Shown one piece after another: positions 1 to 9,353 of a stretch of 64,000 bases of DNA. Every line of letters starts with the position of its first letter. Positions within the stretch are counted from its first letter, which is position 1. The position numbers and the translations under genes are program-made. The stretch is from positions 27,838,001 through 27,902,000 of the forward strand of contig NC_083379.1 in assembly GCF_031755915.1 (NCBI RefSeq), read 5' to 3'. The DNA comes from Ziziphus jujuba. Taxonomy: Eukaryota; Streptophyta; Magnoliopsida; Rosales; Rhamnaceae. The notes under the pieces are model-generated. The model saw only the letters and a list, made by a program, of their open reading frames with translations, had not been told where the DNA came from and ran no database searches.

Positions 1-818
1 CAATCACTATCCGAGTAGGCCATTAATCTCATCACATCTTGCCTATCATACCAAACTCCAAAGTCTTATGTTCTTTTTAAGTATCTAAGTATTCTTTTGG
101 CACCTACAAAATGATTTTGGAATGGTGCTTGCATATATCTAGACAAAACACATGTGGAATGCATAATATCCGGTCTTGATGAACATACATAGAGCAAACT
201 TCCTATCATGCTTCTATATAGGGTCGGGTTTACCTTTGGTGTGCCATCCTACTTCTTGTATTTGTCTCCTTGGCTCATTAGTGTTGACATTGGCTTGCAT
301 TCATCAAGGTTGAACTTTTTCAAAAGATCTTTGATGTATTTCTCTTGAGATATGAAGATACCCCTAGAGCATTGCATTACTTCCACTCCAAGGAAGTAAT
401 TCATTTCACCAAGGCTTGACCTGTCAAACTCCTTTTCAAGTTCATTGTTCAAAACTTCCACATTCTTTTCATTTTCACCCGTGACCAACAAATCATCCAC
501 ATAGAGTGAGATAACAATCATGCCTTCTTCATTCCTTATGTATAGTGTTGGCTCATTGGAACTCCTCCTAAAGCCTTGGTAGATCAAGTAACCATCAATC
601 TTGCCATACCAAGCCATAGGTGCTTGCTTTAACCCGTAAAGTGCCTTGTGTTGATGGTAGACTTTGCCCTCATGTCCTTGAACAATGAAGCCCTCGGGTT
701 GCTTGACATAAACCTCCTCTTGAAGCACACCATTCAAGAAAGCCGATGTTACATCAAGGTGGTACACCTTCGATGACATTGAGGCCGAGATGGATAGGAT
801 GAGCCTTATGGTCGCCAT
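1..818 (-). pseudogene. Copia-1 reverse transcriptase
   Basis: Reverse transcriptase of a Ty1/copia polyprotein, which would copy element RNA into DNA in cytoplasmic virus-like particles. The open stretch 818-249 contains the copia signatures LDVTSAFLNG, ALYGLKQAP and the active-site YVDDLLVTG, followed by GEMNYFLGVEV and the segment leading to the SRPD-type motif. The frame continues with stops to position 1 (for example LLYVCSSRPD), where the window cuts it. One in-frame TGA near 868-870 separates it from the upstream linker ORF; otherwise this half of pol is nearly open. Homology to copia RT is certain; activity is unlikely because the rest of the element is broken. Confidence 0.9.
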
Positions 819-863
819 TCTTGCAACTGGTGCAAACGTCTCTCCATAATCTACACCTGCTTG

Positions 864-1490
864 TCATGCATAGCCTTTTGCCACAAGTCTTGCCTTGTGC
901 TTGCATATTGTTCCATCCGGGTTGAACTTGGTCCTAAAAATCCACTTTACACCAATTGGTTTCTTGTTTTTAGGTTTAGAAACCAAAGACCAAGTTTCAT
1001 TCTTTTCTATCGTATCCATTTCGGTTTGCATGGCCTCCATCCACTCTTTCTTTTGCATAGCTTCTTGAGCATTGGTTGGATCACTCAAGGCAACATTGGA
1101 CCTTTCATATATTTCAGACAATGGCCTTTCTTCTCTAACACCATCTCCAATCTCCAATTCGGCTCCAATGGTCTCAAGTGCATCCTCCTCATCATCTTCA
1201 TTTTCTTCATTGTCATTGTCATTGGTTTCTTCTTCTTCATCATCCAACCGAGCATTATCTTCATGGACAAGAAGCTCCTCTTTTGTCCAATCCCAAACAG
1301 CATCTTCATCAATCCTCACATCCCTTGTTACCACAAGTTTCTTGGTTTCCAAGTTGAAAGCCCTAAAACCTTTGGTAACCTCACTAAAGCCGACCAAGAT
1401 GCCCACATTTGCCCTTTTGTCAAACTTGTCTCTCATGTGTTGATGAACATGGAGAAAACAAACACTTCCAAAGATTTTTATGTTGTCCAA
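864..1490 (-). pseudogene. Copia-1 integrase C-terminus and linker to RT
   Basis: This 208-residue open stretch holds the end of the copia integrase (IFGSVCFLHV, then a GILVGFSEVTKGFRAF segment typical of the post-core region), an acidic linker very rich in Glu, Asp and Asn (about residues 80-115), and the RT N-terminus (WMEAMQTEMDTIEKNETW and KARLVAKGYA). It joins the RT ORF through one stop codon. The acidic, low-complexity linker is common in plant copia polyproteins. Opposite-strand ORFs here are mirror images of the acidic repeat and are not genes. Confidence 0.88.
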
Positions 1491-1960
1491 AGGTGGTTTT
1501 TCTCCATACCATATCTCATAGGGAGTCTTGGACTCATTGGCTTTGGTGTATGCTCAGTTTTGGATGTAGCTAGCCGTGTATATGGCTTCGGCCCAAAACT
1601 TCTTTGGCATGTTCTTCTCATGTATCATGCACCTTGCCATCTCCATCAAGGTCCTATTTTCCTCTCACAAACACCATTTTGTTGTGGTGTGTATGGTGTT
1701 GTGAATTGATGTACCATTCCATTTTCTTTGCAAAAATCCTCCATATCCAAGCTTGTATATTCTCCACCATTGTCGGTTCTTAAGCACTTCATCTTTGCAT
1801 TCCTTTAGGTTTCCACCATCTTCTTGAATTCCATGAACTTCTCAAGCACTTGTGACTTGGTTCTTAGAAAATATACCCAACACATCCTTGAGTAGTCATC
1901 AATAAAGGTTAGGAAGTACTTACAACCTCCAATTGATTACAAACTCATCGGTCCACACAC
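1491..1960 (-). pseudogene. Copia-1 integrase core
   Basis: Read on the minus strand, this encodes the copia integrase catalytic core: FIDDYSRMCWVYFL, then RTDNGGEY, which carries the second catalytic Asp, then a QQNGVCERK segment with the catalytic Glu. A one-base shift just after the Glu and an in-frame stop near 1,806 break the frame. The upstream part continues on the far side of the solo LTR at 2,976 (SDMCGPMS spans the insertion point). The three catalytic acids look preserved, so the damage appears limited to shifts, stops and the LTR insertion. Confidence 0.82.
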
Positions 1961-2975
1961 TGTTGAAATGTGGTGATCTTGCCACAATGTGCAAGGTAGT
2001 TCGGTTACACTTGCACTCTTTGTTTTGCAACATCAAAGACCAAACATTATTTATGTTTATGCATTTTATTTTGTCTTGTAATTTTTAAGAACAACATCCT
2101 TTTTGTAATGCCCTAAGCTCATTATCTAGCTTAAGGCCTTTTTTGTCTAGTTGCTAGAATTTTATTTCCAGCAACATAAGTTCACTTCCTTGGATAGCGT
2201 TTGAAGTAGATTTGGGATTTGGATCTGAATTTTGGATATGATAAACTAGATATGCAGAGGAAAAGCAGAAAAAATAATGGCCCAATTTGGAGCTGGGAAG
2301 GCTGAGTTAAGCCCAAAACAATCTGACCCTTGTGCAGTTTTGTTGCCCAGAAAATTAGGCAAAACTGCCTCAGGTTTGATTACTTTTGAATGGGTAAATG
2401 GACTTTGTTTTATTTGGTTTTTGGCTAGAACATATTTTAATATTCAAAAAGGCTTCCCTCCAATTTTCAAGTCAAATGGAGTTGTTTTTCAAATTCAAAT
2501 GCCTTAGACAATCTGGACTGCCCATTAAAGAAGGTTTCTTGCATGCCCAGCACATTGATTAGAGTTAGTTGAGGTAGTTTGGCTTGGTTGGTTATTTTTA
2601 ATGCTTTTGTATTTATTGCTCAATATGGCAGCATGCCTTATTGTCTTTTTGATGTATTTAAAAGTATGAAAATTCGAATGAAAAACGTTGAGAAGTAATA
2701 TTCAAAAAAACATATTTTGAAAAACAACAATTTCAACTCTCTCTCTCTCTTTCTCTCTCTCAACTACTACATTTGTTTTCTTCTTCTTGCCAAAAGCTAA
2801 CAACCTTCTCAAGAACCCCAAAAAACCTCCATTAAAACTAGAAACAAAACCTTAACAAACCCAAAAAAAAAAAACAAAATCAAGAACCAAGAACGAACAA
2901 CAATCATTCTTGACTAACACCTTGAATGATTGTGCTCTAGGGTACAACAACATAAACCTACACCAAATTCCATCA
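1961..2975 (+). mobile_element. Solo LTR 1 inside Copia-1 integrase
   Basis: A 1,015-bp block starts TGTTGAAATG and ends TTCCATCA. It is flanked by cacac (1,956-1,960) and cacat (2,976-2,980), a 5-bp target duplication with one mismatch. Removing it restores the copia integrase reading across the junction. It resembles the block at 5,461-6,469 in length, in its first bases (GTGATNATCTTGCC-like) and in a shared internal stretch around GCAACATA. No internal retroelement coding is present, so it is read as a solo LTR left by LTR-LTR recombination. A CT-rich tract lies at about 2,738-2,761. Confidence 0.8.
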
Positions 2976-3025
2976 CACATATCCGAGTGGACTAGCTCAA
3001 GCTTCTCCTTAGATCTCCCTAGTTA

Positions 3026-3835
3026 TCATACATCACATAGGCTTCTCATCTCCTCAATCTTTGGCATGTCCTTCACAATGGCATTAGTGTTTTTCATGGT
3101 GCCATAGCTAGAATGCTCAAGCCTTTTATGCCAAAGTTGAGAAATGGACTCCACTTTGGTTTTTAAGGCTTGTTCATTCTTAACTAGGTCCAATCTATAG
3201 CTTTTGTCCTTCAATGGTACCTTAAATAGCTCATTACCACAAGCATCATATATAATACATCCATCTTTTGCAAACTTTAAAGCGAAGCCTCTTTCTACCA
3301 ATTGTGCTACACTAAGCAAATTTTCACACAAACTAGGAACATATAGCACATTTTTCTTACTTTTTTTGTAGCGAATGATATAAGGAAAAGTTTCAATGAA
3401 CTCAATCCATTTAGCATGCCTTTGGTTGAGCTTCCCTTGACCTTTAATGTGCTTCAAAGATTCATGATCCGTATGAATCACAAACTCCTTTGGCATTAAA
3501 TAGTGCTGCAACGTTTCCAAAGCTCTCACTAAAGCATACATCTCTTTGTCATAGGTTGGGTAGTTTAGTGCAGCTCTATTCAATTTCTCACTAAAGTAGG
3601 CTATGGTTCTTCCTTCTTGCATTAAAATAGCTCCAATACCTACACCCAAACCATCACACTCAATTTCAAAAGTCTTAGAAAAATTTGGCAAAACTAGTAA
3701 AGGTGCATTGGTTAATTTTTCTTTCAACAAATTAAAAGATTTTTCTTGTACTTCCTCCCATTTGACGCCAACTTTCTTCTTTACAAATTCGATTAAAGGT
3801 GCTATGATGGTGCTAAAATCCTTGATAAATTTCAA
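3026..3835 (-). pseudogene. In-frame gypsy RNase H / copia GAG-pre-integrase chimera
   Basis: A 269-residue open frame joins two unrelated retroelement classes. Residues 1 to about 160 are the end of a Ty3/gypsy RT and its RNase H ([52 protein letters not shown]). From about residue 163 it is the GAG-pre-integrase domain of Ty1/copia ([18 protein letters not shown], later [15 protein letters not shown]). In normal gypsy elements the RNase H continues into an ADALSRR-type segment; here the switch occurs at the Lys-Lys-Asn-Val boundary near 3,347-3,356. Both halves stay in frame. It is most likely a deletion or template-switch product and not a working protein. Confidence 0.88.
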
Positions 3836-4695
3836 TAGAAACTAGCCAAACCATGAAAGCTCCTCACCTGGGTAATAGATGTAGGTTTCAGACACTCTTG
3901 GATTGCCTTCACCTTGGATTGATAAACTTTAATTCCTGTAGCACTCATAACAAATCCTAGAAAAATCAATTCATCTTTACAAAAATCACACTTTTTGAGG
4001 TTAGCAAATAATCTTTTCTTTCTAAGTACTCCTAAAACTAACCTAAGATGTTCTGCGTGCTCATTCAAATGCCTACAATATACAAGAATATCATCAAAAT
4101 AAACAACCACAAATTTTCCAATGAATGGTCGCATAACATGGTTCATTAATCTCATGAAAGTACTAGGTACACTAGTTAAACCAAAAGGCATTACTAACCA
4201 TTCATACAATCCATACTTTGTTTTTAATGTGATTTTCCTTTCATCCCCCTCTTTCATTCTAATTTGATGATATCCACTCCTAATATCAATTTTAGTAAAC
4301 ATACATGCTCTATGTAATTCATCTAACATGTCATCTAACCTAGAAATTGGATGCCTATATTTAATGGTAATATTATTTGTGGCCCTACAATCTACACACA
4401 TGCACTATGAACCATCTTGTTTAGGAACTAATCAAACAGGAATAGCTCATAGACTGAGCCTCTCACGAATGTAACATTTGTCAAGCAAATCACTTACCTA
4501 CCTTTATAGCTCATTCGTCTCCTCGGAACTACTTATTAGGAATTGCAGCTCTCGGCACAAAATCAATTTGATATTCAATCCCTTGGTTAGGTGGTAAACC
4601 ATTAGGAATTTCCTCCAAAAAGACATCATGAAATTCTTGCAAAAAAGAAGAAATAGAACTTGGCAATTCAAGTTCTTCGAGATTAGCTTGATCAT
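3832..4695 (-). pseudogene. Gypsy-1 reverse transcriptase
   Basis: Ty3/gypsy RT. The open part 4,401-3,832 shows [50 protein letters not shown] and the active site [11 protein letters not shown], then [14 protein letters not shown] of the thumb/connection. The N-terminal part (4,695-4,402) is shifted and interrupted by stops; its counterpart in Gypsy-2 (20,887-20,576) is more readable. It continues directly into the RNase H of the chimeric frame at 3,835. Confidence 0.9.
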
Positions 4696-4803
4696 TTAAA
4701 ATACATCTTTATAAATCATGACCAGCAATGGTTTCCTACTGAAAATGGCTTTGTTAACATCTCCAAAGCTAAGATAAAAGTTTTTATTTTTCTTCTCTTT
4801 CCT

Positions 4804-5460
4804 CTATTTTTCTTTCTCTCTCATGACCATTGCTTTCTTTCCTTCACTCTTGGGTTTCTCACTATTCCTCTTCGCTTTCTCAAGTTTCTTCACACTCTCG
4901 GCGTTGTCTTGGTTTTTCCACTCAATTTGAGTTCTAGAAATTTTACCTGGTTGATCATGTTCAGCCTTGCCCCCTTGAATGGGTATTGAAGTTGTAGGTG
5001 CCACATTTGTCCTTTCTTTGAGCTTTTCGGCCTCTCTTTTGTTGTATTTGAAGTTGGTCTCTAAATACCTCCTTGCGAGTCAATGGTTCCAGCTTGACCT
5101 TTTTACCTTGAAATCTAAAAACTATAGATTCTCTCAACCATAATGTATAGTATCTTTATCAAATTGCCATGGTCTACCTAATAAAATATGTCCGACATGC
5201 ATAAGCACAACGTCACACAAAACAACATGTACATATTTATCTATGCTGAATTTTATTTTCGCTTATTTGTTTACTTTCATTTCTCCACTATCATTAAGCT
5301 ATTGTAATTTCTATGGTTCGGGATATTTAATGGCTGCTAAGACTAAGTTTTCCACCACAACATTGCTAATTTCATTTGCATAACTCCCACTATCAATTAT
5401 CATACTACAAACCTTACCTTGGATTTCACATCAGGTGCGGAAGATGTTCTCTCTTTGTAA
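4804..5460 (-). pseudogene. Gypsy-1 protease and protease-RT linker
   Basis: From 5,460 leftwards the minus strand resembles the aspartic protease region of Gypsy-N and Gypsy-2 but is broken by stops (for example near 5,262). It is followed by an open 66-residue Lys/Glu-rich linker at 5,004-4,804 that starts MAPTTSIPIQGG and matches [12 protein letters not shown] of Gypsy-2. The linker is lineage-specific and has no recognised domain. Solo LTR 2 separates this protease from gag at 5,461. Confidence 0.7.
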
Positions 5461-6469
5461 TGCTGAAAAGGTGATAATCTTGCCACCTTGTGCAAACCAA
5501 AATCCACCAAGGTTTGCACCCTCTTTCTTTCTTTAAAAGAAATATTTTGTTGAATGACCTAATGCAATATTTATGTCTATATTTTATGTTTCTTTTAATG
5601 TCTTTTGAATGCCTAAGTTTTATTGTATTTAGCTTAGGGATTGTCTCTTTGTTGGATATTGATTTTATTTTGTAAAATGGCTATGTGCTAGAAATAGTGT
5701 TTCCAGCAACATAGATCCATTGTTGGGGCTGGAATTCTTTGAGCTTTTAGAATGAGGTTATGATTTTTGTATATGTTGTAATAGACATGTAAAAGAAAAT
5801 ATATAAAAAATAATGACTCAAAAAGGCCTTGCGAAGCCCAAGATACGCAGGTTGCAAGTTGGCATAACTACTGAGATTTCCAGCAGTTATGGCCGACGTG
5901 TTTGAGATGAATTGGAGGCCTTACCCAATTCTTTTGAGCTTGGTTTTCTCCATATTCTATCCTTAATATTTCAATATGCCACATGCAAAAATTCAAGTAA
6001 TGTGGATGAAGATATCCCAGCCTTCCATCGGATCAAAATAGTAGTACAGGATTAGGTGGAGACAGTTTTTTTAATTGAAAATCTCACCAACCCTTGTCAT
6101 AATTATACACTCACATATGAGCTGGTGTTTGAACAGTTATATATCATAATTTTTAGTGGGAAATGAATTTTAAAGGCTTCCATTTGGTCCCACACACACC
6201 TCACACGTATGAGACAGGTTTTGTATCTATATATGCAACAAATGAATGAAAAGAAAAATGAATTACTGTGCTTTCTAGTTTTGTATGGCCTACTCCATCT
6301 TCTTCTTCTTCCTTCAAAACAAAAATCCTAACAATCCTAAATATCACCATACCAAAAACAAATGCAAAAATCACTTAAATATCAAACCAAAAACCGGATT
6401 AAAGGTTGTGCATACTTTGTGTACAACACTCTTGGCCAAGTGAACCCAAAACCACACGAAACTCCAACA
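5461..6469 (+). mobile_element. Solo LTR 2 inside Gypsy-1
   Basis: A 1,009-bp block starts TGCTGAAAAGG and ends ACTCCAACA. It is flanked on both sides by a perfect 5-bp duplication tgtaa (5,456-5,460 and 6,470-6,474). Flanking bases on both sides align with the uninterrupted Gypsy-2 sequence near 21,640. A TATA-like stretch (TCTATATATGC) lies near 6,226-6,238. No internal coding is present, so this is a solo LTR. It belongs to the same family as 1,961-2,975 and has the same orientation. Confidence 0.85.
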
Positions 6470-6474
6470 TGTAA

Positions 6475-7112
6475 TTGATCCTCATCATTGTACACAGTCA
6501 AGACTCTCCTACTCACAAGCTCAATTTGACATTTGAAGCATTTAAGGTTTCGGCTTCATCTTCAAGTTCTTCCTATTCTTCCTCGATTTCACCTCCACTT
6601 CCTTCACTTTTGGATTCTAACTCACCATTACCTTTCAGCACCATGATTCTCCTATTTGGGCATTGACTAGCAATGTGTCCTTGTCCCTAGCACTTAAAAT
6701 GCACATGATCACTAATTCTAGAAGATTTAGGGTCATATTTACCTTCATTCCTTGGTGCTTGGACAAATTTGGCTTTGGCCTCCCTTTTTGGCCGATTGGT
6801 GCTTTCATCACCTAGCTTCGGTTTTGGCTTGTTGTCATATGTGGAATTGCTTCTTCAAACACTTGGATTTGACCTCCTACTGTTTGATACTCCTCCAAAC
6901 CATGTACTTATGCCCCTCCTCTTGCATTGATTCTAAATCTTGATAGCCACATGCAACATCTCTTCCAATTCAATATATTGTTGTAATTCCAGTTGATTTG
7001 TTATCTCTCGATGCAACCCACGTAGAAACCATGCCATGGTTGCTTCTCTATCCTCATTCATGCTCAATCTCATCATGAGCATCTCCATCTCCTTGTAGTA
7101 ATCCTCCATGGT
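6475..7112 (-). pseudogene. Gypsy-1 gag, C-terminal part
   Basis: The minus strand encodes the C-terminal half of gag. From the Gypsy-N insertion leftwards it has the EDYYKEMEMLMMRLSMNEDREATMA stretch (in part), QLELQQYIELEEMLHVAIK, then the nucleocapsid. The zinc knuckle near 6,660-6,720 reads HFKC-stop-GQGHIASQCPN: its first Cys has become His and a stop lies after the second Cys, so RNA binding is lost. An acidic Ser/Glu segment follows towards solo LTR 2. The N-terminal half of the same gag is at 13,375-14,056. Confidence 0.82.
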
Positions 7113-7117
7113 CCTAC
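7113..7117. repeat. Target-site duplication CCTAC (left)
   Basis: CCTAC directly precedes TGATGTGATTCC of Gypsy-N and is repeated at 13,375-13,379 directly after ...CGTATCA. Removing Gypsy-N and one copy restores the uninterrupted gag sequence GGTCCTACTACC seen in related copies. Confidence 0.9.
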
Positions 7118-8217
7118 TGATGTGATTCCGCCCGAGCCCGCTCCACCGATAACCCGCTGAGGTGCTGACTCGACACGGATGAAGACTAGGCCAATCACAA
7201 GAGCTCAAATTAAGAGATTTAAGGGCAACCTGGGAGTATTTATACAGAGGGTAATCAATCTCAACAGGGCTTGTCCATACTTGAAGATACAAAGCCTATT
7301 CGAAGCATCCAAGTGAGGGAAGCTGATACGGGAAGCATGAAATGGTTCCAATGCTTTATGGGTTCAATACATATGCCTAAGAGGTCATGGAATCAAGTTA
7401 AAGCAGCCTCAAATGCAATCAAAAAGGGCTTGTACGGACAGCATCAACAATTTGGCCGAATTTGCTGTATTGCTTGCTGGCTTTACTATATTTTACTGTA
7501 TTAGCCTTTTCTTATTTTTCCAAGCATGGGCAACGTGTGGGACTTCATATTCAGCTTATTTTTCATCCTAAAAAGCATCTAGAAGCTGATTTGAAGCTCA
7601 AAGAGGTCAAAGATTGATCAAAGTCAACTTGATCAAAAAGGCTAGCATTTTTAGTTTCCTAATTTGTTTTTACCTTTTGTTTTAGGAAACTACCATTACT
7701 TTTTGGCTTTTATTTATTTATTTTCTGGAAAAATAACTTTAGGAAGGTTTTTATTTTATTCTTTCCATTGTAAATTAATTAATTCCTAATTTAATATAAA
7801 GGAATTAATTAATCAAACTTAGATTAGGAAAGGAAGTATAGTTTCAGCCAACTAGGTTTCTTTATGTGTGGTGGCTGGTTTTCTTTATGTTCTAGGGTTT
7901 TATTTCGTGGCTTTGTAGCCTATTTAAAGGCTTAGTGATCAATAACAATACAACTTTGATTTGATTGAGAAAATACTTGTGAGATTAATTATCTCTTTGT
8001 TCTCTGAGAACACCTAAAACACCATTAGAGAATTGGTTGTTTTAGCTTGACTTATCAATAGGTTTTTCATCCCCTATTGTGACGTCTACATTATACCAAG
8101 GTTTCTAACCACAGGTTGGTTAGGGGTTGAGGTTCATTCCATTAGAACTTGAACTTAATTAAAGATCCGGGCTAATATAATACGGGTTTAGGAGCAGGTC
8201 GTCCTAGGTTCGTATCA
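7118..8217 (+). repeat. Gypsy-N 5' LTR
   Basis: 1,100 bp, from TGATGTGATTCC to GGTTCGTATCA. It is near-identical to 12,239-13,374 but lacks 36 bp after TGATACGG near 7,331. The first 200 bp encode the C-terminal tail of Pol, because in this family the pol frame runs into the 3' LTR. Confidence 0.92.
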
Positions 8218-8219
8218 TT

Positions 8220-8230
8220 TGGTATCAGAG
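8220..8230 (+). promoter_or_regulatory. Primer-binding site (tRNA-iMet type)
   Basis: TGGTATCAGAG begins two bases after the 5' LTR. It matches the usual plant retrotransposon site complementary to the 3' end of initiator methionine tRNA (TGGTATCAGAGC), with the last base changed. It would prime minus-strand DNA synthesis. Confidence 0.88.
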
Positions 8231-9353
8231 ATAAATTTTGTTCAGGTTTGATCTATCTTTATTTGCTTTATTTGTTTTTGTGTTATTCTGCAATTTTAGC
8301 ATTAGGTTAAGGTTGCATCCATCCTATACACGTTCAGCATCTTAGAAAAAAAAAAAATTCATTCCTAGTTGAATTAGGATTTCCTAGTTTTATCGTATTT
8401 TTGTTTCCTAGTTTGTTGGTTGTCTTTTATCATTCTTCTTGTTAATTTGGTTTTTGTTGATTTTTCTTTGCTATTTTAGTCTTAAATATTTGCATTCATA
8501 TATTCAAAAAAAAAAAAAGAAAACAAGAAAAAAAAAAAAAGAAGTTTGCGGCAACATTTAAAAAAAAAAAAAACTGCACATTTTGTTTATTTGGAGGTCA
8601 CGGGTTTGGTGTTTGTTTTGGAGTTGGAATTGCAATTTGGGTAATTATTCTTGCTACTGCAGTTGTTTATGTTCTGTGAGTGAAAAAAAAAAAAAAAAAA
8701 AGAAAAAAAAATATTTCGGTTTGTTGGAGTTTGATTTGTTTGCTGAAAATTTGTTGGAGCTGCTGGTTTTTTTTAGTATTTATTCAATATTTGAGTTGCT
8801 GGAGAATTATTTTTGCTGCTGGATATTTGGATTTTGGGTGCTTAAATTATTTGGATTAAAATTAGATAAAGGAATTGATACAAAACTTGAATTACAAGAA
8901 CAACAACCAACACTTTTCTATAATTTTGTTCTCTTTGATTCTTGTTCGTATTTGAATTTCTTTTTCTGGAATTTTATTCTTGAACTCATAATCTACTACC
9001 ATCTGGTGCAGTTTTCAAAAATTTCAACGTTTTCCCATTATTTTGTGTTTCTTGTCTAGAAAGCCAAAAAATTAGGATTTGTTGGATTCTTTCGGTATTG
9101 CCTACTTTTTGCTACTGCTTTGTTGATAAGTTTAATTAAAACATACTAGTGATCTAATTGCTGTTTTGTGGGTGTTTTAATTAGAACTTTGAGATAATTC
9201 ATTGAGTGGAAAAAGGCAAGAGTGTGAGAGCTTAAAAGAGGGTAAAAGCCGAAACTAGTGTGCAAACACGAGTGTCGAGACCTTGTTTAAGTGAAACACG
9301 TGAGGGAGTGAATATTGTGAGGATTTATTTTATTTTTGCAGTATTTTACTAAC
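8231..9353 (+). other. Gypsy-N untranslated leader
   Basis: About 1.1 kb between primer site and gag start without convincing coding content. It has several poly-A runs (8,346-8,357, 8,506-8,540, 8,560-8,572, 8,682-8,711) and T-rich stretches. The apparent 158-residue ORF at 8,583-9,059 is low complexity and not conserved in Gypsy-1 or Gypsy-2. The same kind of leader is present at 14,057-15,132 and, in part, at 22,994 to about 23,610. Packaging signals are expected here from biology but cannot be pinpointed. Confidence 0.75.

Larger units (their letters stand above)
1..3349 (-). mobile_element. Copia-1: Ty1/copia element, partial
   Basis: Read on the minus strand, the order is GAG-pre-integrase (3,349-3,026), integrase (about 2,980-1,500, interrupted by a solo LTR), integrase C-terminus and linker (1,490-864), then reverse transcriptase and the beginning of the RNase H side (818-1). 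Integrase before RT is the Ty1/copia order. Neither LTR is present: the window edge cuts the 3' side, and the gag/protease side is replaced by a gypsy RNase H at about 3,350. Few disabling changes are visible in the RT part, so the copy is not very old. Confidence 0.88.

Noticed and set aside
861..1709. 282-codon plus-strand ORF
   Set aside because: It is the complement of copia integrase-RT coding; the Ser-rich 123-codon ORF here mirrors the acidic linker.
7324..7331. TGATACGG as the start of the Gypsy-N LTR
   Set aside because: The ends TGATACG/CGTATCA look like a neat inverted pair, but similarity between the two copies extends 206 bp further left, and only the TGATGTG start at 7,118 gives a matching CCTAC duplication and an adjacent polypurine tract.
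8583..9059. 158-codon ORF in the Gypsy-N leader
   Set aside because: Low-complexity Phe/Leu/Lys translation crossing an A run; not kept in the homologous leaders.
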